From an uncultured Pelagibacteraceae bacterium (GTDB lineage Bacteria; Pseudomonadota; Alphaproteobacteria; Pelagibacterales; Pelagibacteraceae): DNA of 64,000 bases. Where the stretch lies: contig CACBYV010000005.1 in the NCBI GenBank assembly GCA_902543575.1, forward strand, positions 29,013 through 93,012, written 5' to 3'. Numbering within the stretch: the first letter of the stretch is position 1; every line of letters starts with the position of its first letter. The notes under the pieces are model-generated. The model saw only the letters and a program-made list of their open reading frames with translations. It was not told where the DNA came from and made no database searches. This document shows positions 26,889 through 36,598 of the stretch, piece by piece. The translations under genes were made by a program, and so were the position numbers.

Positions 26889-27803
26889 ATGAAATCTATA
26901 TGTGTATTTGGAGTATTTGTTGCAGACTTATGTTTTATTGGTGAAAAAATTCCTGAAGTAGGGCAAACTATTTTAGGAACAAAACACTTGATAGGACCTG
27001 GAGGAAAAGGATCTAACCAAGCCATTGCTGCAGCAAGACTTGGCGGAAACATAAGTTTTATTACAAAAGTAGGTGATGATAATAATGCTGAAATGGCGCT
27101 AAATTTATATAAATCCTCTGGAGTAAATACCGATTATATTATTAAAGACAAAAATCACTCAACTGGAGTTGCTGGCATTATGATTAATGCTAATACAGGT
27201 GATAATGCAATAAACATCATACCAGGCGCTGCTGGCACTTTAAGTAGTTCTGATATAGATAATAATTTAAAAGCAATCGAGAATTCAGATATATTCTTAA
27301 CACAATTAGAAACACCATATGATGTTACTAGTTATGCTTTACAAAAAGCTAAAGATACTGGATCAATTACTATTTTAAATCCAGCTCCGGCTTCAAAAAT
27401 ATCTGAGAATGACTTTAAAAACATAGACTATTTTACACCAAATGAAACTGAGGCTAGTTTTTATTTAGAAAAGAAAATAGAAACAAAATCTGAAATAGAA
27501 AATGCAGCTAAAGAATTTTTAAAAAAAGGAGTAAAAAATATTCTAATAACCCTTGGTTCTAAAGGAGTTTATTTTTCAAATGGAAACGAAAGCCATTTTG
27601 TGGATGCTCATAAATTAAATGATGATGTAAAAGATACTACTGGAGCAGGAGATGCATTTAATGGAGCTTTTAGTGTGGCATTAGCTAAATCGTTAAAAAT
27701 TGTTGATGCATTAGAATTTTCTAATAAAGTTGCTGGCATTTCTACAACTAAAGAAGGGGCTGCAAATTCAATGCCAAGTATCAATGAAGTAGAAAATTAT
27801 TAA
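26889..27803 (+). CDS. PfkB-family sugar kinase (ribokinase-like)
   Basis: A 304-aa ribokinase-type kinase. The N-terminal 'GPGGKGSNQAIAAARLGG' binds sugar, and 'DTTGAGDAFNGAFSVALAK' holds the catalytic Asp and anion hole. Length and motifs fit RbsK. With the RbsB-like importer and mutarotase upstream, a pentose or deoxyhexose substrate is plausible. The stop abuts the convergent dehydratase gene (TAATTA). Confidence 0.9.
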   Translation: MKSICVFGVFVADLCFIGEKIPEVGQTILGTKHLIGPGGKGSNQAIAAARLGGNISFITKVGDDNNAEMALNLYKSSGVNTDYIIKDKNHSTGVAGIMINANTGDNAINIIPGAAGTLSSSDIDNNLKAIENSDIFLTQLETPYDVTSYALQKAKDTGSITILNPAPASKISENDFKNIDYFTPNETEASFYLEKKIETKSEIENAAKEFLKKGVKNILITLGSKGVYFSNGNESHFVDAHKLNDDVKDTTGAGDAFNGAFSVALAKSLKIVDALEFSNKVAGISTTKEGAANSMPSINEVENY

Positions 27804-28979
27804 TTACTCAATAATTTTAAATTCTGATTTATATTTATCTGTAATCTTAAGCCCAAGACCTGGAACATTATCATCTAGATCTATCATTCCATTTATTGGA
27901 GCAGGATCACCTTCAAAAATATAATAAAATAGTTCGTTACCAATTTCTACATCATGAACTGGAAAAAACTCTGAGATAGGACAATTAAAATTCGACATTG
28001 TTAAATGATAGTTATGCATTTGACCTGCATGTGGAATTACTGGAACTTGATAAGCCTCTGCAAGAGCATTTATTTTCTGAGCGATTGTAAATCCACCAAC
28101 TCTATTATTATCATATTGAATGTAGCTAACTGCTTTGAGGTCTAACAATTGTTTAAAACCAAATAGATTAAATTCATGTTCTCCCCCAGAAATTGGTATA
28201 GCGTTCATATTATTCAGTTCCGCATACCCATGAATATCATCAGCAATAACAGGTTCTTCTAACCATCTTGGATTAAATTTTACCAATTTAGGTATCATTC
28301 TTTTTGAATAATCTAGGTTCCAACCCATATAACATTCTAACATTAAGTCAGTATCATCGCCGATTACTTCTCTTACAGCTTCTACAAGTTCAATGTTTTT
28401 TCTCATACCTTCAGGACCATCTTTTGGTCCCCAACCAAATCTCATTTTAAACATTTTAAAACCTTGTTTTTTATACTTTTCAGCTTCATTTTGTAAATCT
28501 TTGATAGGTTGGCTATAAAGTTTTGAAGCATAAACAGGTATCTTTTCTTTTGTTCTACCCCCCAACAATTTAAATACGGGTTTGTTAGTTAACTTTCCTA
28601 ATATATCCCAAATAGCAATATCAATTGCAGATATTGCAACCATACCCAAACCTCTTCTTCCCCATGCATGAGTTCTTCTATACATTTTTTCCCAGATGTA
28701 AGCGTAATCAAAAGGATCTTCTCCTATAACTAATGGTTTAAGATACTCATCAATAGTTTTTTTTACTAACTGAGGTGCAAGAGCTGCATTACCAATTCCA
28801 ATATGACCATCATCAGTTTCAATTTCACAAATTAACCATTCATGAAATCTGAAAGAACCCATGGCATCTGATTTTTCATAAAGTAAATCTGATGCATTTG
28901 TGCAAAAATTATTTTGTGGAGGAACTGTTTTACCATTCCATTGATATACTTTTGTTCTTATATCTTTAATTTTAGACAT
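27804..28979 (-). CDS. Enolase-superfamily sugar-acid dehydratase (RhmD-like)
   Basis: A 391-aa member of the mandelate racemase/enolase superfamily that dehydrates an aldonate to a 2-keto-3-deoxy acid. '[18 protein letters not shown]', metal ligands in 'MLECYMGWN', 'WLEEPV' and 'SGGEHEFN', and the catalytic-His region '[12 protein letters not shown]' resemble L-rhamnonate dehydratase. In the same island sit an SDR and an FAH-family hydrolase, the next enzymes of the oxidative 6-deoxyhexose route. L-rhamnonate, L-fuconate or a related acid is plausible. It is co-directional with pdxA upstream, with no gap between them. Confidence 0.85.
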   Translation of the reverse strand: MSKIKDIRTKVYQWNGKTVPPQNNFCTNASDLLYEKSDAMGSFRFHEWLICEIETDDGHIGIGNAALAPQLVKKTIDEYLKPLVIGEDPFDYAYIWEKMYRRTHAWGRRGLGMVAISAIDIAIWDILGKLTNKPVFKLLGGRTKEKIPVYASKLYSQPIKDLQNEAEKYKKQGFKMFKMRFGWGPKDGPEGMRKNIELVEAVREVIGDDTDLMLECYMGWNLDYSKRMIPKLVKFNPRWLEEPVIADDIHGYAELNNMNAIPISGGEHEFNLFGFKQLLDLKAVSYIQYDNNRVGGFTIAQKINALAEAYQVPVIPHAGQMHNYHLTMSNFNCPISEFFPVHDVEIGNELFYYIFEGDPAPINGMIDLDDNVPGLGLKITDKYKSEFKIIE

Positions 28980-29972
28980 TTAATTTAAATTTTGAGCCAT
29001 TCTTAGTGCAATTTTAAACGATTGCAATGTTGGCTCCAAATTTGCCTGATTTTTTCCAGCAATATCAAACGCAGTTCCATGCGCAGGTGTTGTTATTGGA
29101 ATTGGAAGACCACCTTGAACTGTTACCCCTCTATCAAATCCAAAAGCCTTTAGTCCAGATTGAAGAGCGTCATGATACATTCCAACAATACAATCATGAT
29201 TTTTATTTTTAAATGCTGTAATGAAAGAAGTATCACATGGTAAAGGACCATCAGCATTAATACCAAGTTTTTTTGCTTCCTCTATTGCTGGTATTATCTC
29301 ATCTTTTTCTTCATTACCAAACTCTGCATGAGGGTTAAGAGCTTGAACCGCAACTCTTGGATTTTCTATACCGTTTAATTTCATTGCTTCATTAATCAAT
29401 TTTATTGGCTCCATTATTTTATCTTTCTTAATATGTTCTGGAACTTCTTTGATAGGTATATGAGATGTCACTCGTGCAGTCCAAAAATTATCTACTACAT
29501 TAAATTCACAAAAAAAACTTTTTACATTTAATTTATCAGCCATATGATGTAATTCGTCATCAAATTTACATCCACCTAATTTTAAGCTTGTCTTATTAAA
29601 AGGACCAAAATTAATAGCATCAATTTTTTTCTCTTTCGCAAGTTCTAGTGCTAAATTTAATGCATTTAAAACAGTTTCTCCAGATTCGGCAGAGCACTCT
29701 GATAAATTATAATCTTTGTTTTTACCCTTAGAGATATCTAAAAAATACTTACTTTTTTTATCAAAATTTATTTCATCAAAATCAGTAACAATTTCTAGGT
29801 CTGAATTATTTCCTGAAATTTTATCTCCAGCATTTAAAATATTTTTTTCACCAATTATAGTAATGTTTGCATTCGATAGTTCGTTTTGGGTCAAAAGTTT
29901 TGATATAAGTTCTGGTCCAATACCTGATGGATCTCCAAGCAATAAAGCAATATTTTTTTTCTTATTTGTCAT
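28980..29972 (-). CDS. PdxA-family NAD-dependent dehydrogenase (PdxA2-like)
   Basis: A 330-aa PdxA-fold dehydrogenase. 'LLGDPSGIGPELISKLL', 'FGPFNKTSLKLGG', 'VTSHIPIKEVPEHI', 'QALNPHAEFG' and 'ITTPAHGTAFDIAGK' are all family motifs. Housekeeping PdxA makes vitamin B6 precursor; PdxA2 paralogues act on 4-phospho-threonate or -erythronate in sugar-acid catabolism. The position between the dehydratase and TctCBA favours PdxA2. The DUF1537 kinase that usually partners PdxA2 is absent from the window. Confidence 0.83.
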   Translation of the reverse strand: MTNKKKNIALLLGDPSGIGPELISKLLTQNELSNANITIIGEKNILNAGDKISGNNSDLEIVTDFDEINFDKKSKYFLDISKGKNKDYNLSECSAESGETVLNALNLALELAKEKKIDAINFGPFNKTSLKLGGCKFDDELHHMADKLNVKSFFCEFNVVDNFWTARVTSHIPIKEVPEHIKKDKIMEPIKLINEAMKLNGIENPRVAVQALNPHAEFGNEEKDEIIPAIEEAKKLGINADGPLPCDTSFITAFKNKNHDCIVGMYHDALQSGLKAFGFDRGVTVQGGLPIPITTPAHGTAFDIAGKNQANLEPTLQSFKIALRMAQNLN

Positions 29973-30041
29973 TTTTTTTCTTACTGTTTCTAACAGATTA
30001 TGATTAAATATTTAAATATAAATTAACTTAAGAGGGAAATA

Positions 30042-31016
30042 ATGAAAAAAAGCTTTAAACTATTTTTAGCTGCTGCTTTTTTAGTAACTGAATTTTTTGT
30101 TGTAGCACTTCCACTTATGATTACATCTGCAAAAGCAGATGGTCATCCAATACAAGCAATTACTCATGCTGGTTTTGGTGGTGGAACAGATGTTACTACG
30201 AGAATGATGTTGTTAAGAGCAAGAAGAGTTTTAAAACAAGACATGCAATTAGTTAATAAAAAAGGTGGTGGTGGAGCTGCATCTATGGACTACATGATGA
30301 CACTTCCTGCTGACGGTAATCACACTTTGACTTGGACTACTGGTCACGCTGTATCAATGGCTTTAGGTAAAACAAAAGTCAAAATAAGCGATATGCAACC
30401 GCTAGCTAGAGGAACTGATGATCCTCAACTATTTGTTGTTAATTGTAATAATGACATCAAAGATGCTAAGAAATTTATTAGCACTCAAAAATCAAAATCA
30501 CTAAAATATGGAACAACTCACACTGGTGGAATTGATGATGTTAGTGCAATTGCATTTACTAAAAAAGGTGGATTAAAAGATCCAACTATTGTTGCTTACA
30601 AAGGTGTTGCGCCAATTAAAACTAACCTAATCAAGGGAGATATTGATGTAGGAGTTTTAAATTTAGGTGAGGCCCTAACTGAAATTAATGAAGGCAAACT
30701 TTGTGTTTCAGTTGTATTAGCAAATAATAGAATGGCTAAAATAGGAGACTCTCCAACGGCAAAAGAATTAGGGATACCTGTTTCTTTATCTACTGTTAGA
30801 GGTTTCGTAACTAAAAAAGGTGCTCCAGCAGACAGAGTTAAACAACTAGAAGCTGGAATGATGAAAGCTATGAGCCACAACTACTATAAAAATTTCCTAA
30901 CAGAAATTGGTCTTGATGAATCTAGTGTTGTAGGCGCAGATGAATGGGGCAAGCAAATGGAAGAAATGCTTGCTGAAATGACAGCTCAACTCAAAGCATT
31001 GGGTTACATTAATTAA
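30042..31016 (+). CDS. tctC: TctC-family periplasmic binding protein
   Basis: A 324-aa extracytoplasmic receptor of the tripartite tricarboxylate transporter (TTT) family. The signal peptide reaches about residue 35 ('ALPLMITSAKA'). 'THAGFGGGTDVTTRMML' is the ligand-loop motif and 'VGVLNLGEALTEINEGKL' is typical of the second lobe. A clear Shine-Dalgarno (AGAGGG) is 6-7 nt from the ATG. It is divergent from pdxA. Sugar acids or dicarboxylates are usual ligands. Confidence 0.9.
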   Translation: MKKSFKLFLAAAFLVTEFFVVALPLMITSAKADGHPIQAITHAGFGGGTDVTTRMMLLRARRVLKQDMQLVNKKGGGGAASMDYMMTLPADGNHTLTWTTGHAVSMALGKTKVKISDMQPLARGTDDPQLFVVNCNNDIKDAKKFISTQKSKSLKYGTTHTGGIDDVSAIAFTKKGGLKDPTIVAYKGVAPIKTNLIKGDIDVGVLNLGEALTEINEGKLCVSVVLANNRMAKIGDSPTAKELGIPVSLSTVRGFVTKKGAPADRVKQLEAGMMKAMSHNYYKNFLTEIGLDESSVVGADEWGKQMEEMLAEMTAQLKALGYIN

Positions 31017-31034
31017 TAAATTTTGTACATTTAA

Positions 31035-31541
31035 ATGAATGATGTACATAACGAAAAAGGGACAAACAAAAGTTTGTCCCTTTTTTTTAAAAGTTCATTC
31101 ATTGTTTCAGCTTTAATAATATTAATTTCTTCAATTCTATTATACTTTACGTTTACTTTTGACATAGTGCCTCCTATATTAAATAGAGGTATACAGCCAG
31201 CAACGTTTCCAAAGGCCCTATTAATTTTAATTATTGCGCTAACTTTATTAACTTATTTTATTTCTCTTAAAAATCCCTGGAAAAATGAAAAAAAATTACC
31301 TAATTCATTTTACATCACTTTGCTTTCATTTGTTGTTTTTATAACTGTTTCAAAATTTTTAGATTTCTTTTTAGGCATAGCATTAATTTCAATCATAGTT
31401 TCTTACTTTTGGGGAGAAAGAAGAGTTGCCTATTTAATAATCGTATCAATTATATTTCCTTTAATTGTTTTTGTATTTTTTGAAACAATTTTAGGATTAC
31501 GATTTCCACCTGGAATTATTACAAACCTTTATTACGGATAA
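31035..31541 (+). CDS. tctB: TctB-like small membrane subunit of TTT transporter
   Basis: A 168-aa protein with four hydrophobic segments, the expected topology of TctB. Sequence conservation in TctB is always poor; assignment rests on position between tctC and tctA, size and topology ('ILNRGIQPATFPKAL' is a common TctB loop). The ATG at 31035 would place a strong terminator stem-loop inside codons 7-17. A later start, for example the TTG within the stem (31074), is possible but would still overlap it. Confidence 0.82.
   Translation: MNDVHNEKGTNKSLSLFFKSSFIVSALIILISSILLYFTFTFDIVPPILNRGIQPATFPKALLILIIALTLLTYFISLKNPWKNEKKLPNSFYITLLSFVVFITVSKFLDFFLGIALISIIVSYFWGERRVAYLIIVSIIFPLIVFVFFETILGLRFPPGIITNLYYG
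31054..31085 (+). terminator. Intrinsic terminator embedded in the 5' end of tctB
   Basis: A perfect 14-bp stem (arms 31054-31067 and 31072-31085, loop AAAA) with GGGACAAAC core, followed by a T8 run. It begins 37 nt after the tctC stop, yet inside the tctB reading frame. It likely attenuates transcription so that tctC is made in excess of tctBA. Confidence 0.88.
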
Positions 31542-31542
31542 A

Positions 31543-33021
31543 ATGGAAAATTTAGGTTTAATCTTTGCTCCTTTATTTAGTTATAAATTATTAATTGTTT
31601 TATTTTTTGGAACAATTTTTGGATTAATTCTTGGAGTTCTTCCTGGACTAGGGCCAACAACAGGCGGTGCTTTAATATTACCTTTTACGATGACGCTAGA
31701 TCCACTATCTGCAATTGTTTTACTAACTGCAATTTATTGTGCAGGAACTTATGGAGGTGCAATTACTGCAATTTTAATAAATACCCCTGGAACCCCTGCA
31801 GCAGCAGCCACATGTTTAGATGGTTACCCTTTAGCACAAAAAGGAGAAGCTGGAAGAGCTTTAGGTATGGCTACTGTTTCAAGCGTAATTGGTGGAATTG
31901 CTAGTGTTATAGTTCTTATATTTTTTGCTCCTTTACTAGCAAATTTAGCTTACGAATTCGGTCAACCTGAATATTTTGCGCTAGCAATTTTTGGATTAAC
32001 TATGCTTGCATCAATTGGTGAAGGCAGTCCTATTAAAAATTTAATTGCTGGTGCTTTTGGAATTCTAATTTCAACTGTTGGTAAAGATTTTATGACATCT
32101 ATAGATAGGTTTACATTTGGAATTAATGAATTGACTGAAGGTATTGGTTTTATTCCAGTAGTAGTAGGTTTGTTTGCTATTAGTGAAATGTTAACTCAAT
32201 CTACTTTAATAAATCAAATATTTAATAGAGTAGCTTTAAAAGCAGTTAAACTTCCATCAATCGATGATTATAAAAAAACTTGGAAAACAATAATTAGATC
32301 AAGCGGCATAGGATCATTTATTGGTGTTTTGCCAGCAGAGGGAGGAACTGTTGCATCTTTAATAGGATATGCTGAAGCAAAAAGATGGTCAAAAAAACCT
32401 GAGGATTTTGGGAAAGGATCAATTGAAGGAATAGCTGGAGCTGAAGCAGCAAATAATGCTGCTACTGGAGGAGCTATGGTTCCAACGCTAGCTTTAGGCA
32501 TTCCTGGTAGTGCGACTACAGCAGTAATACTTACAGGATTAATCATACATGGTGTAAGACCTGGTCCAGATTTATTTAGAGAGCAACCTGAGTTTCTTTA
32601 TGGAATATTTGGATCAATGCTCATTGCAAATATTTTATTCTTCGTATTAGGATTTTTTGGAGCTAAAATATTTGCAAGAATAACTCTAGTTCCAAATAAA
32701 TTATTATGGCCAATGATTTTTGCAGTTTCTGTTTGTGGAACATATTCTTTAAACCAGTCAATTATTGATGTTTGGTTGATGCTTTTATTTGGAGTTATTG
32801 GTTTTTTTATGAGAAGATATGGATTTTCAGTTGTACCTGTAATTATAGGTTTAATTTTAGGTGAATTAGTAGAGGGAACTTTAAGACAATCGCTTGTTAT
32901 TTTCGATGGAAACTGGTTAATGTTCCTTCAAAGACCTATAGCTTTAACATTTTTTGTTTTATCTTTAATTGCTTTAAGTTTTCCATTAATAAAGAGAAAG
33001 AAAAAAAATGATAAAGTTTGA
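31543..33021 (+). CDS. tctA: TctA-family large membrane subunit of TTT transporter
   Basis: A 492-aa permease with about 12 hydrophobic segments. 'GVLPGLGPTTGGALILPFT' and 'INTPGTPAAAATCLDGYPLAQ' are the first conserved TctA block; 'IGVLPAEGGTVASLIGYAEAKR' and 'LALGIPGSATTAVILTGL' the second, symmetry-related block. One base separates it from tctB, and its 3' end overlaps the SDR gene by 14 nt. Confidence 0.95.
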   Translation: MENLGLIFAPLFSYKLLIVLFFGTIFGLILGVLPGLGPTTGGALILPFTMTLDPLSAIVLLTAIYCAGTYGGAITAILINTPGTPAAAATCLDGYPLAQKGEAGRALGMATVSSVIGGIASVIVLIFFAPLLANLAYEFGQPEYFALAIFGLTMLASIGEGSPIKNLIAGAFGILISTVGKDFMTSIDRFTFGINELTEGIGFIPVVVGLFAISEMLTQSTLINQIFNRVALKAVKLPSIDDYKKTWKTIIRSSGIGSFIGVLPAEGGTVASLIGYAEAKRWSKKPEDFGKGSIEGIAGAEAANNAATGGAMVPTLALGIPGSATTAVILTGLIIHGVRPGPDLFREQPEFLYGIFGSMLIANILFFVLGFFGAKIFARITLVPNKLLWPMIFAVSVCGTYSLNQSIIDVWLMLLFGVIGFFMRRYGFSVVPVIIGLILGELVEGTLRQSLVIFDGNWLMFLQRPIALTFFVLSLIALSFPLIKRKKKNDKV

Positions 33022-33757
33022 TCTAAGTAACAGAGTTGCAGTTATAACGGGTGGTGCCCAAGGTTTTGGATTTGCAATCGCGGAAAGATTCATTCAATCA
33101 GGAGCAAAAGTTGTTATATGGGATATTGATGAACAAGAAGCAAAGAAAGCCGTTGAAAAAATAAATTCAGAAAACATAAGTTATAAAATTGTAAATGTAT
33201 GTAACTTTGAAGAGATTTCTAAAAGCTTAAAAGATATTGAGACTGAACATAATAAAATAGATATCTTTGTAAACAATGCTGGGATAACTGGTATGAACAA
33301 AACAGTTGCAGAATATCCTATTGAGGAATGGGAAAAAGTAATTCAATTAAATTTAAATGCAGTATTTTACTGTTGTAAAGCAGTTGTTCCTTATTTGGAA
33401 AAAAATAATTATGGAAGAATAGTTAATATTGCTTCAATTGCCGGAAAAGAAGGCAATCCTAATGCTGGAGCTTATAGCACATCAAAAGCAGGAGTTATTG
33501 GTTTAACAAAATCTCTAGGAAAAGAATTAGCATTAAAAAATATAGCAGTAAATTGTGTAACACCAGCGGCTGCAAAAACAAGAATATTTGATCAAATGAC
33601 CGAAGAACATATAAATTACATGCTTTCAAAGATACCAAGAAATAAGTTTGCAAAAGTAAATGAATTGGCTTCTTTAGTAACTTATTTAGCTAGTGAAGAA
33701 AACTCTTTTGCGACTGCAGCAGTGTTTGATCTAAGTGGGGGAAGAGCTACTTATTAA
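33008..33757 (+). CDS. Short-chain dehydrogenase/reductase
   Basis: A 249-aa classical SDR. NAD(P)-binding 'ITGGAQGFGFAIAERF', 'NNAGITG', the catalytic Tyr-Lys in 'GAYSTSKAG' and a Ser in 'NIASIAGKEG' are all present. Its Asp in 'VIWDIDE' suggests NAD(H) preference. In the neighbouring dehydratase and FAH hydrolase context it could be the 2-keto-3-deoxy-fuconate/rhamnonate 4-dehydrogenase. Overlap with tctA implies one operon. Confidence 0.88.
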   Translation: MIKFDLSNRVAVITGGAQGFGFAIAERFIQSGAKVVIWDIDEQEAKKAVEKINSENISYKIVNVCNFEEISKSLKDIETEHNKIDIFVNNAGITGMNKTVAEYPIEEWEKVIQLNLNAVFYCCKAVVPYLEKNNYGRIVNIASIAGKEGNPNAGAYSTSKAGVIGLTKSLGKELALKNIAVNCVTPAAAKTRIFDQMTEEHINYMLSKIPRNKFAKVNELASLVTYLASEENSFATAAVFDLSGGRATY

Positions 33758-33781
33758 TGTATTTAATTTAATATTTTTCAT

Positions 33782-34810
33782 ATGAAATACTCTGCATCTA
33801 AAAATAGATACTCAAACATGTTATATAGGACATGCGGTGATAGTGGAGTAAAATTACCTTTAATAAGCTTGGGTCTTTGGCATAATTTTGGAGCCAAAAT
33901 CCCGCTTTCAAATATTAAAAAAATCTTATTTTACGCTTTTGATAGAGGTATTACGCATTTTGATTTGGCGAATAATTATGGCCCACCATATGGAAGTACC
34001 GAAATTAATTTTGGAAAAATAATAAGTAAAGACTTAAAAAAATATAGAGATGAACTCATCATATCATCTAAAGCTGGTTATGATATGTGGGAAGGACCTT
34101 ATGGAGAATGGGGATCAAAAAAACATATTATTGCAAGCTGCGATCAAAGTTTAAAAAGAATGAAGGTTGATTATTTTGACATATTTTATTCACATAGATT
34201 TGATCCAAATACACCTTTAGAAGAGACAGCAGATGCTTTAGAAACTATTTATAAATCTGGTAAAGCTTTATATATTGGCATTTCATCTTATTCCTCCAAA
34301 AAGACAAATCAAATCTACAAAATTTTAAAATCAAGAAATATTAAATTGTTTATTCATCAACCATCATATTCGTTAATAAATAGATGGATTGAAAAAGATT
34401 TGACTAAGACAATAAGAAAACTAAAAATTGGATGTATTGCTTTTTCTCCACTAGCTCAAGGAATGCTATCAGATAAATATTTAAAAAAGATACCTAAAGT
34501 TTCAAGAGCAAGTGATATTACATCATACTTAGATAAATCATTAATAACAAAAAAAAACTTAAAGATTGTTTCTGATTTAAATAAGATTGCAATTAAAAGA
34601 GGGCAATCTTTATCTCAAATGGCAATTTCTTGGGTTTTATCAAATAATTATGTAACATCTGCTCTGATAGGAGTTAGAAGTTTAAATCAATTAAAAGAAA
34701 ATTTGGAAAGTTTAAACAAACTTAGTTTTTCAGCCTCTGAAATGAAAATAATTAATAAAACTGCAAAAGATGGTAATATTAACATCTGGAAGCAGTCAAG
34801 CTCATATTAA
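33782..34810 (+). CDS. Aldo/keto reductase (YghZ-like)
   Basis: A 342-aa AKR of the YghZ / L-glyceraldehyde-3-phosphate reductase type. 'THFDLANNYGPPYGSTE' carries catalytic Asp and Tyr, 'ISSKAGYDMWEGPYGEWGS' the Lys, and 'DIFYSHRFDPNTPLEET' the His. The C-terminal cofactor segment 'ALIGVRSLNQLKENLES' is typical. It follows the SDR after 24 nt. In sugar pathways such enzymes reduce aldehydes such as lactaldehyde or oxidise sugars to lactones. Confidence 0.87.
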   Translation: MKYSASKNRYSNMLYRTCGDSGVKLPLISLGLWHNFGAKIPLSNIKKILFYAFDRGITHFDLANNYGPPYGSTEINFGKIISKDLKKYRDELIISSKAGYDMWEGPYGEWGSKKHIIASCDQSLKRMKVDYFDIFYSHRFDPNTPLEETADALETIYKSGKALYIGISSYSSKKTNQIYKILKSRNIKLFIHQPSYSLINRWIEKDLTKTIRKLKIGCIAFSPLAQGMLSDKYLKKIPKVSRASDITSYLDKSLITKKNLKIVSDLNKIAIKRGQSLSQMAISWVLSNNYVTSALIGVRSLNQLKENLESLNKLSFSASEMKIINKTAKDGNINIWKQSSSY

Positions 34811-34811
34811 A

Positions 34812-35720
34812 ATGTATATTGGTATTGATTTAGGTGGAACTAAAACAGAGTCCATTATATTAGATAAAAAAGGTAATGAGTTAGAGAGAATAAGAAAATC
34901 AACCCCAAAAAATTACAACGGTACACTTGATATAGTTTGTGAACTAGTAAATTATTTAGAGGATAAATATAAATCTAAATGTAGTGTAGGTGTAGGCTCT
35001 CCTGGAGCTCTTTCTTTTGAAAACGACTGTATAAAAGGTGGTAATTCAACATGGTTAAATAATAGACCATTAAAAAAAGATTTAGAACTTAGATTAAATC
35101 GAAATATTTTTTTAGAAAATGATGCAAATTGTTTTGCATTGTCGGAGTCAATTGATGGAGCAGGAAAAAATGATGATGTTGTTTTTGGAGTAATAATTGG
35201 AACAGGGGTTGGTGGTGGTCTCGTTATAAACAATAAAATTATCAATGGTCATAATAATATAACTGGAGAGTGGGGCCATAATCAGATGCCATTGGGCTCA
35301 AATGACAAATGGAATAGACATGATTGTTATTGTGGAAAAAAAGGATGTATAGAAACTTTTTTATCGGGCCCAGGTTTCTCAAGACATTTTTATGACATGT
35401 TTAAAATTAATCTCGATGCTAAAATTATACAAGATAATGCTAATAATGGAGATGAAAAATCTTTAGAATTTATTTCTCAATATCTAGACTATCTAGCAAG
35501 AGGACTTTCCCAAGTCATAAATATTGTTGATCCTGGAGCTATAGTTTTAGGTGGAGGTGTTTCAAATATGAAGCAAATTTATGAAAATATAAATCCTAAA
35601 TTAAAAAAATATGTGTTTAGCGACACTGTAAATACAAAAGTATTAAAACATATTCACGGTGACTCTAGTGGAGTAAGAGGAGCTGCTGATCTAGGAAGAT
35701 ATGGCGAATTAAATCAATAA
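34812..35720 (+). CDS. ROK-family sugar kinase
   Basis: A ROK kinase with 'GIDLGGTKTESIILD' (ATP phosphate loop), 'FLENDANCFALSE' (catalytic Asp region), 'GTGVGGGLVIN', 'GEWGHNQM' and the Zn motif 'CYCGKKGCIETFLSGPG'. This set resembles fructokinase/Mak and N-acetylhexosamine kinases. The track start at 34770 overlaps the AKR gene; the ATG at 34812, one base after the AKR stop and directly before 'YIGIDLGG', is correct and gives about 302 aa. Substrate unknown. Confidence 0.88.
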   Translation: MYIGIDLGGTKTESIILDKKGNELERIRKSTPKNYNGTLDIVCELVNYLEDKYKSKCSVGVGSPGALSFENDCIKGGNSTWLNNRPLKKDLELRLNRNIFLENDANCFALSESIDGAGKNDDVVFGVIIGTGVGGGLVINNKIINGHNNITGEWGHNQMPLGSNDKWNRHDCYCGKKGCIETFLSGPGFSRHFYDMFKINLDAKIIQDNANNGDEKSLEFISQYLDYLARGLSQVINIVDPGAIVLGGGVSNMKQIYENINPKLKKYVFSDTVNTKVLKHIHGDSSGVRGAADLGRYGELNQ

Positions 35721-35723
35721 AAT

Positions 35724-36584
35724 ATGAAAAAAGTTAAAATTGGTTTCATTGGAATAGGGTTAATGGGATATCCAATGGCAAAAAATCTCATAAAATCTAA
35801 ATATCAAATCAAAGTTTTTAATAGAACTAAAAATAAAGCCCTTAAATTAAAAAAATTTGGTGCAGAAGTATGTAATTCTTTAAAGGAAGTTGTTTCAGAC
35901 CGAGATTTAATAATTACAATGCTATCTGATGATAAGGCTATAAAAAAAATATATTTCAACTCAGAATTTTTAAAAAATTTAAAAGTAGGATCTACTGTTA
36001 TAGATATGAGCTCTGCAAATCCAAAAACAGCAATTAATTTATCAAAATTATTAAAAAAATATAAAATTAATTTTTTAGACGCACCAGTTTCCGGAGGCAC
36101 AAATGGTGCAGAGAATGCAGAGCTCGCCATAATGGTTGGTGGAGATAAGAAAGTTTTTTCTAAAAATTTAAATATACTTAAGAAATTAGGCAATCCTGTT
36201 TTAGTTGGAAAAAACTCTGCAGGTCAAATAGCAAAATTAGCTAATCAAATAATAGTTGGAATTACAATTGGATCTGTTGCAGAAGCAATTAAACTATCAC
36301 AAAAAAATAACGTAAATCCAATTAATATTCTCACAGCATTAAAAGGAGGATGGGCTGACAGTAAAGTTTTGCAAACTCACGGACTAAGAATGATCAAAAA
36401 TGATTTTAAACCAAGAGGAAAAAATTTTTCGCAATTAAAAGATATGAAGAACATCCTTGATTGTGCGAAAAATAATAAGTTAGAATTACCTTTATCTAAA
36501 ATAGTAAAAAAAATGTATAATAAACTTGTTAAAAAGGGTTTAGGTAATTATGATCATAGTTCGTTATACAAAAGCTATAAATAA
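35724..36584 (+). CDS. Beta-hydroxyacid dehydrogenase (GarR/HIBADH family)
   Basis: A 286-aa NAD(P)-dependent dehydrogenase. 'GFIGIGLMGYPMAKNLI' is the Rossmann motif, 'FLDAPVSGGTNGAENAEL' the substrate motif and 'SAGQIAKLANQII' carries the catalytic Lys. Family members include tartronate-semialdehyde reductase and 3-hydroxyisobutyrate dehydrogenase. Located in a sugar-acid operon, a tartronate-semialdehyde-like role is plausible. Gap to the ROK gene is 3 nt. Confidence 0.87.
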   Translation: MKKVKIGFIGIGLMGYPMAKNLIKSKYQIKVFNRTKNKALKLKKFGAEVCNSLKEVVSDRDLIITMLSDDKAIKKIYFNSEFLKNLKVGSTVIDMSSANPKTAINLSKLLKKYKINFLDAPVSGGTNGAENAELAIMVGGDKKVFSKNLNILKKLGNPVLVGKNSAGQIAKLANQIIVGITIGSVAEAIKLSQKNNVNPINILTALKGGWADSKVLQTHGLRMIKNDFKPRGKNFSQLKDMKNILDCAKNNKLELPLSKIVKKMYNKLVKKGLGNYDHSSLYKSYK

Positions 36585-36598
36585 TTATTGGAGATGAG

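Noticed and set aside
29984-29996. Inverted repeat CTGTT-TCT-AACAG between pdxA and tctC
   Set aside because: Only 5-bp arms; expected by chance in this length of DNA, although its position in a divergent gap is suggestive.
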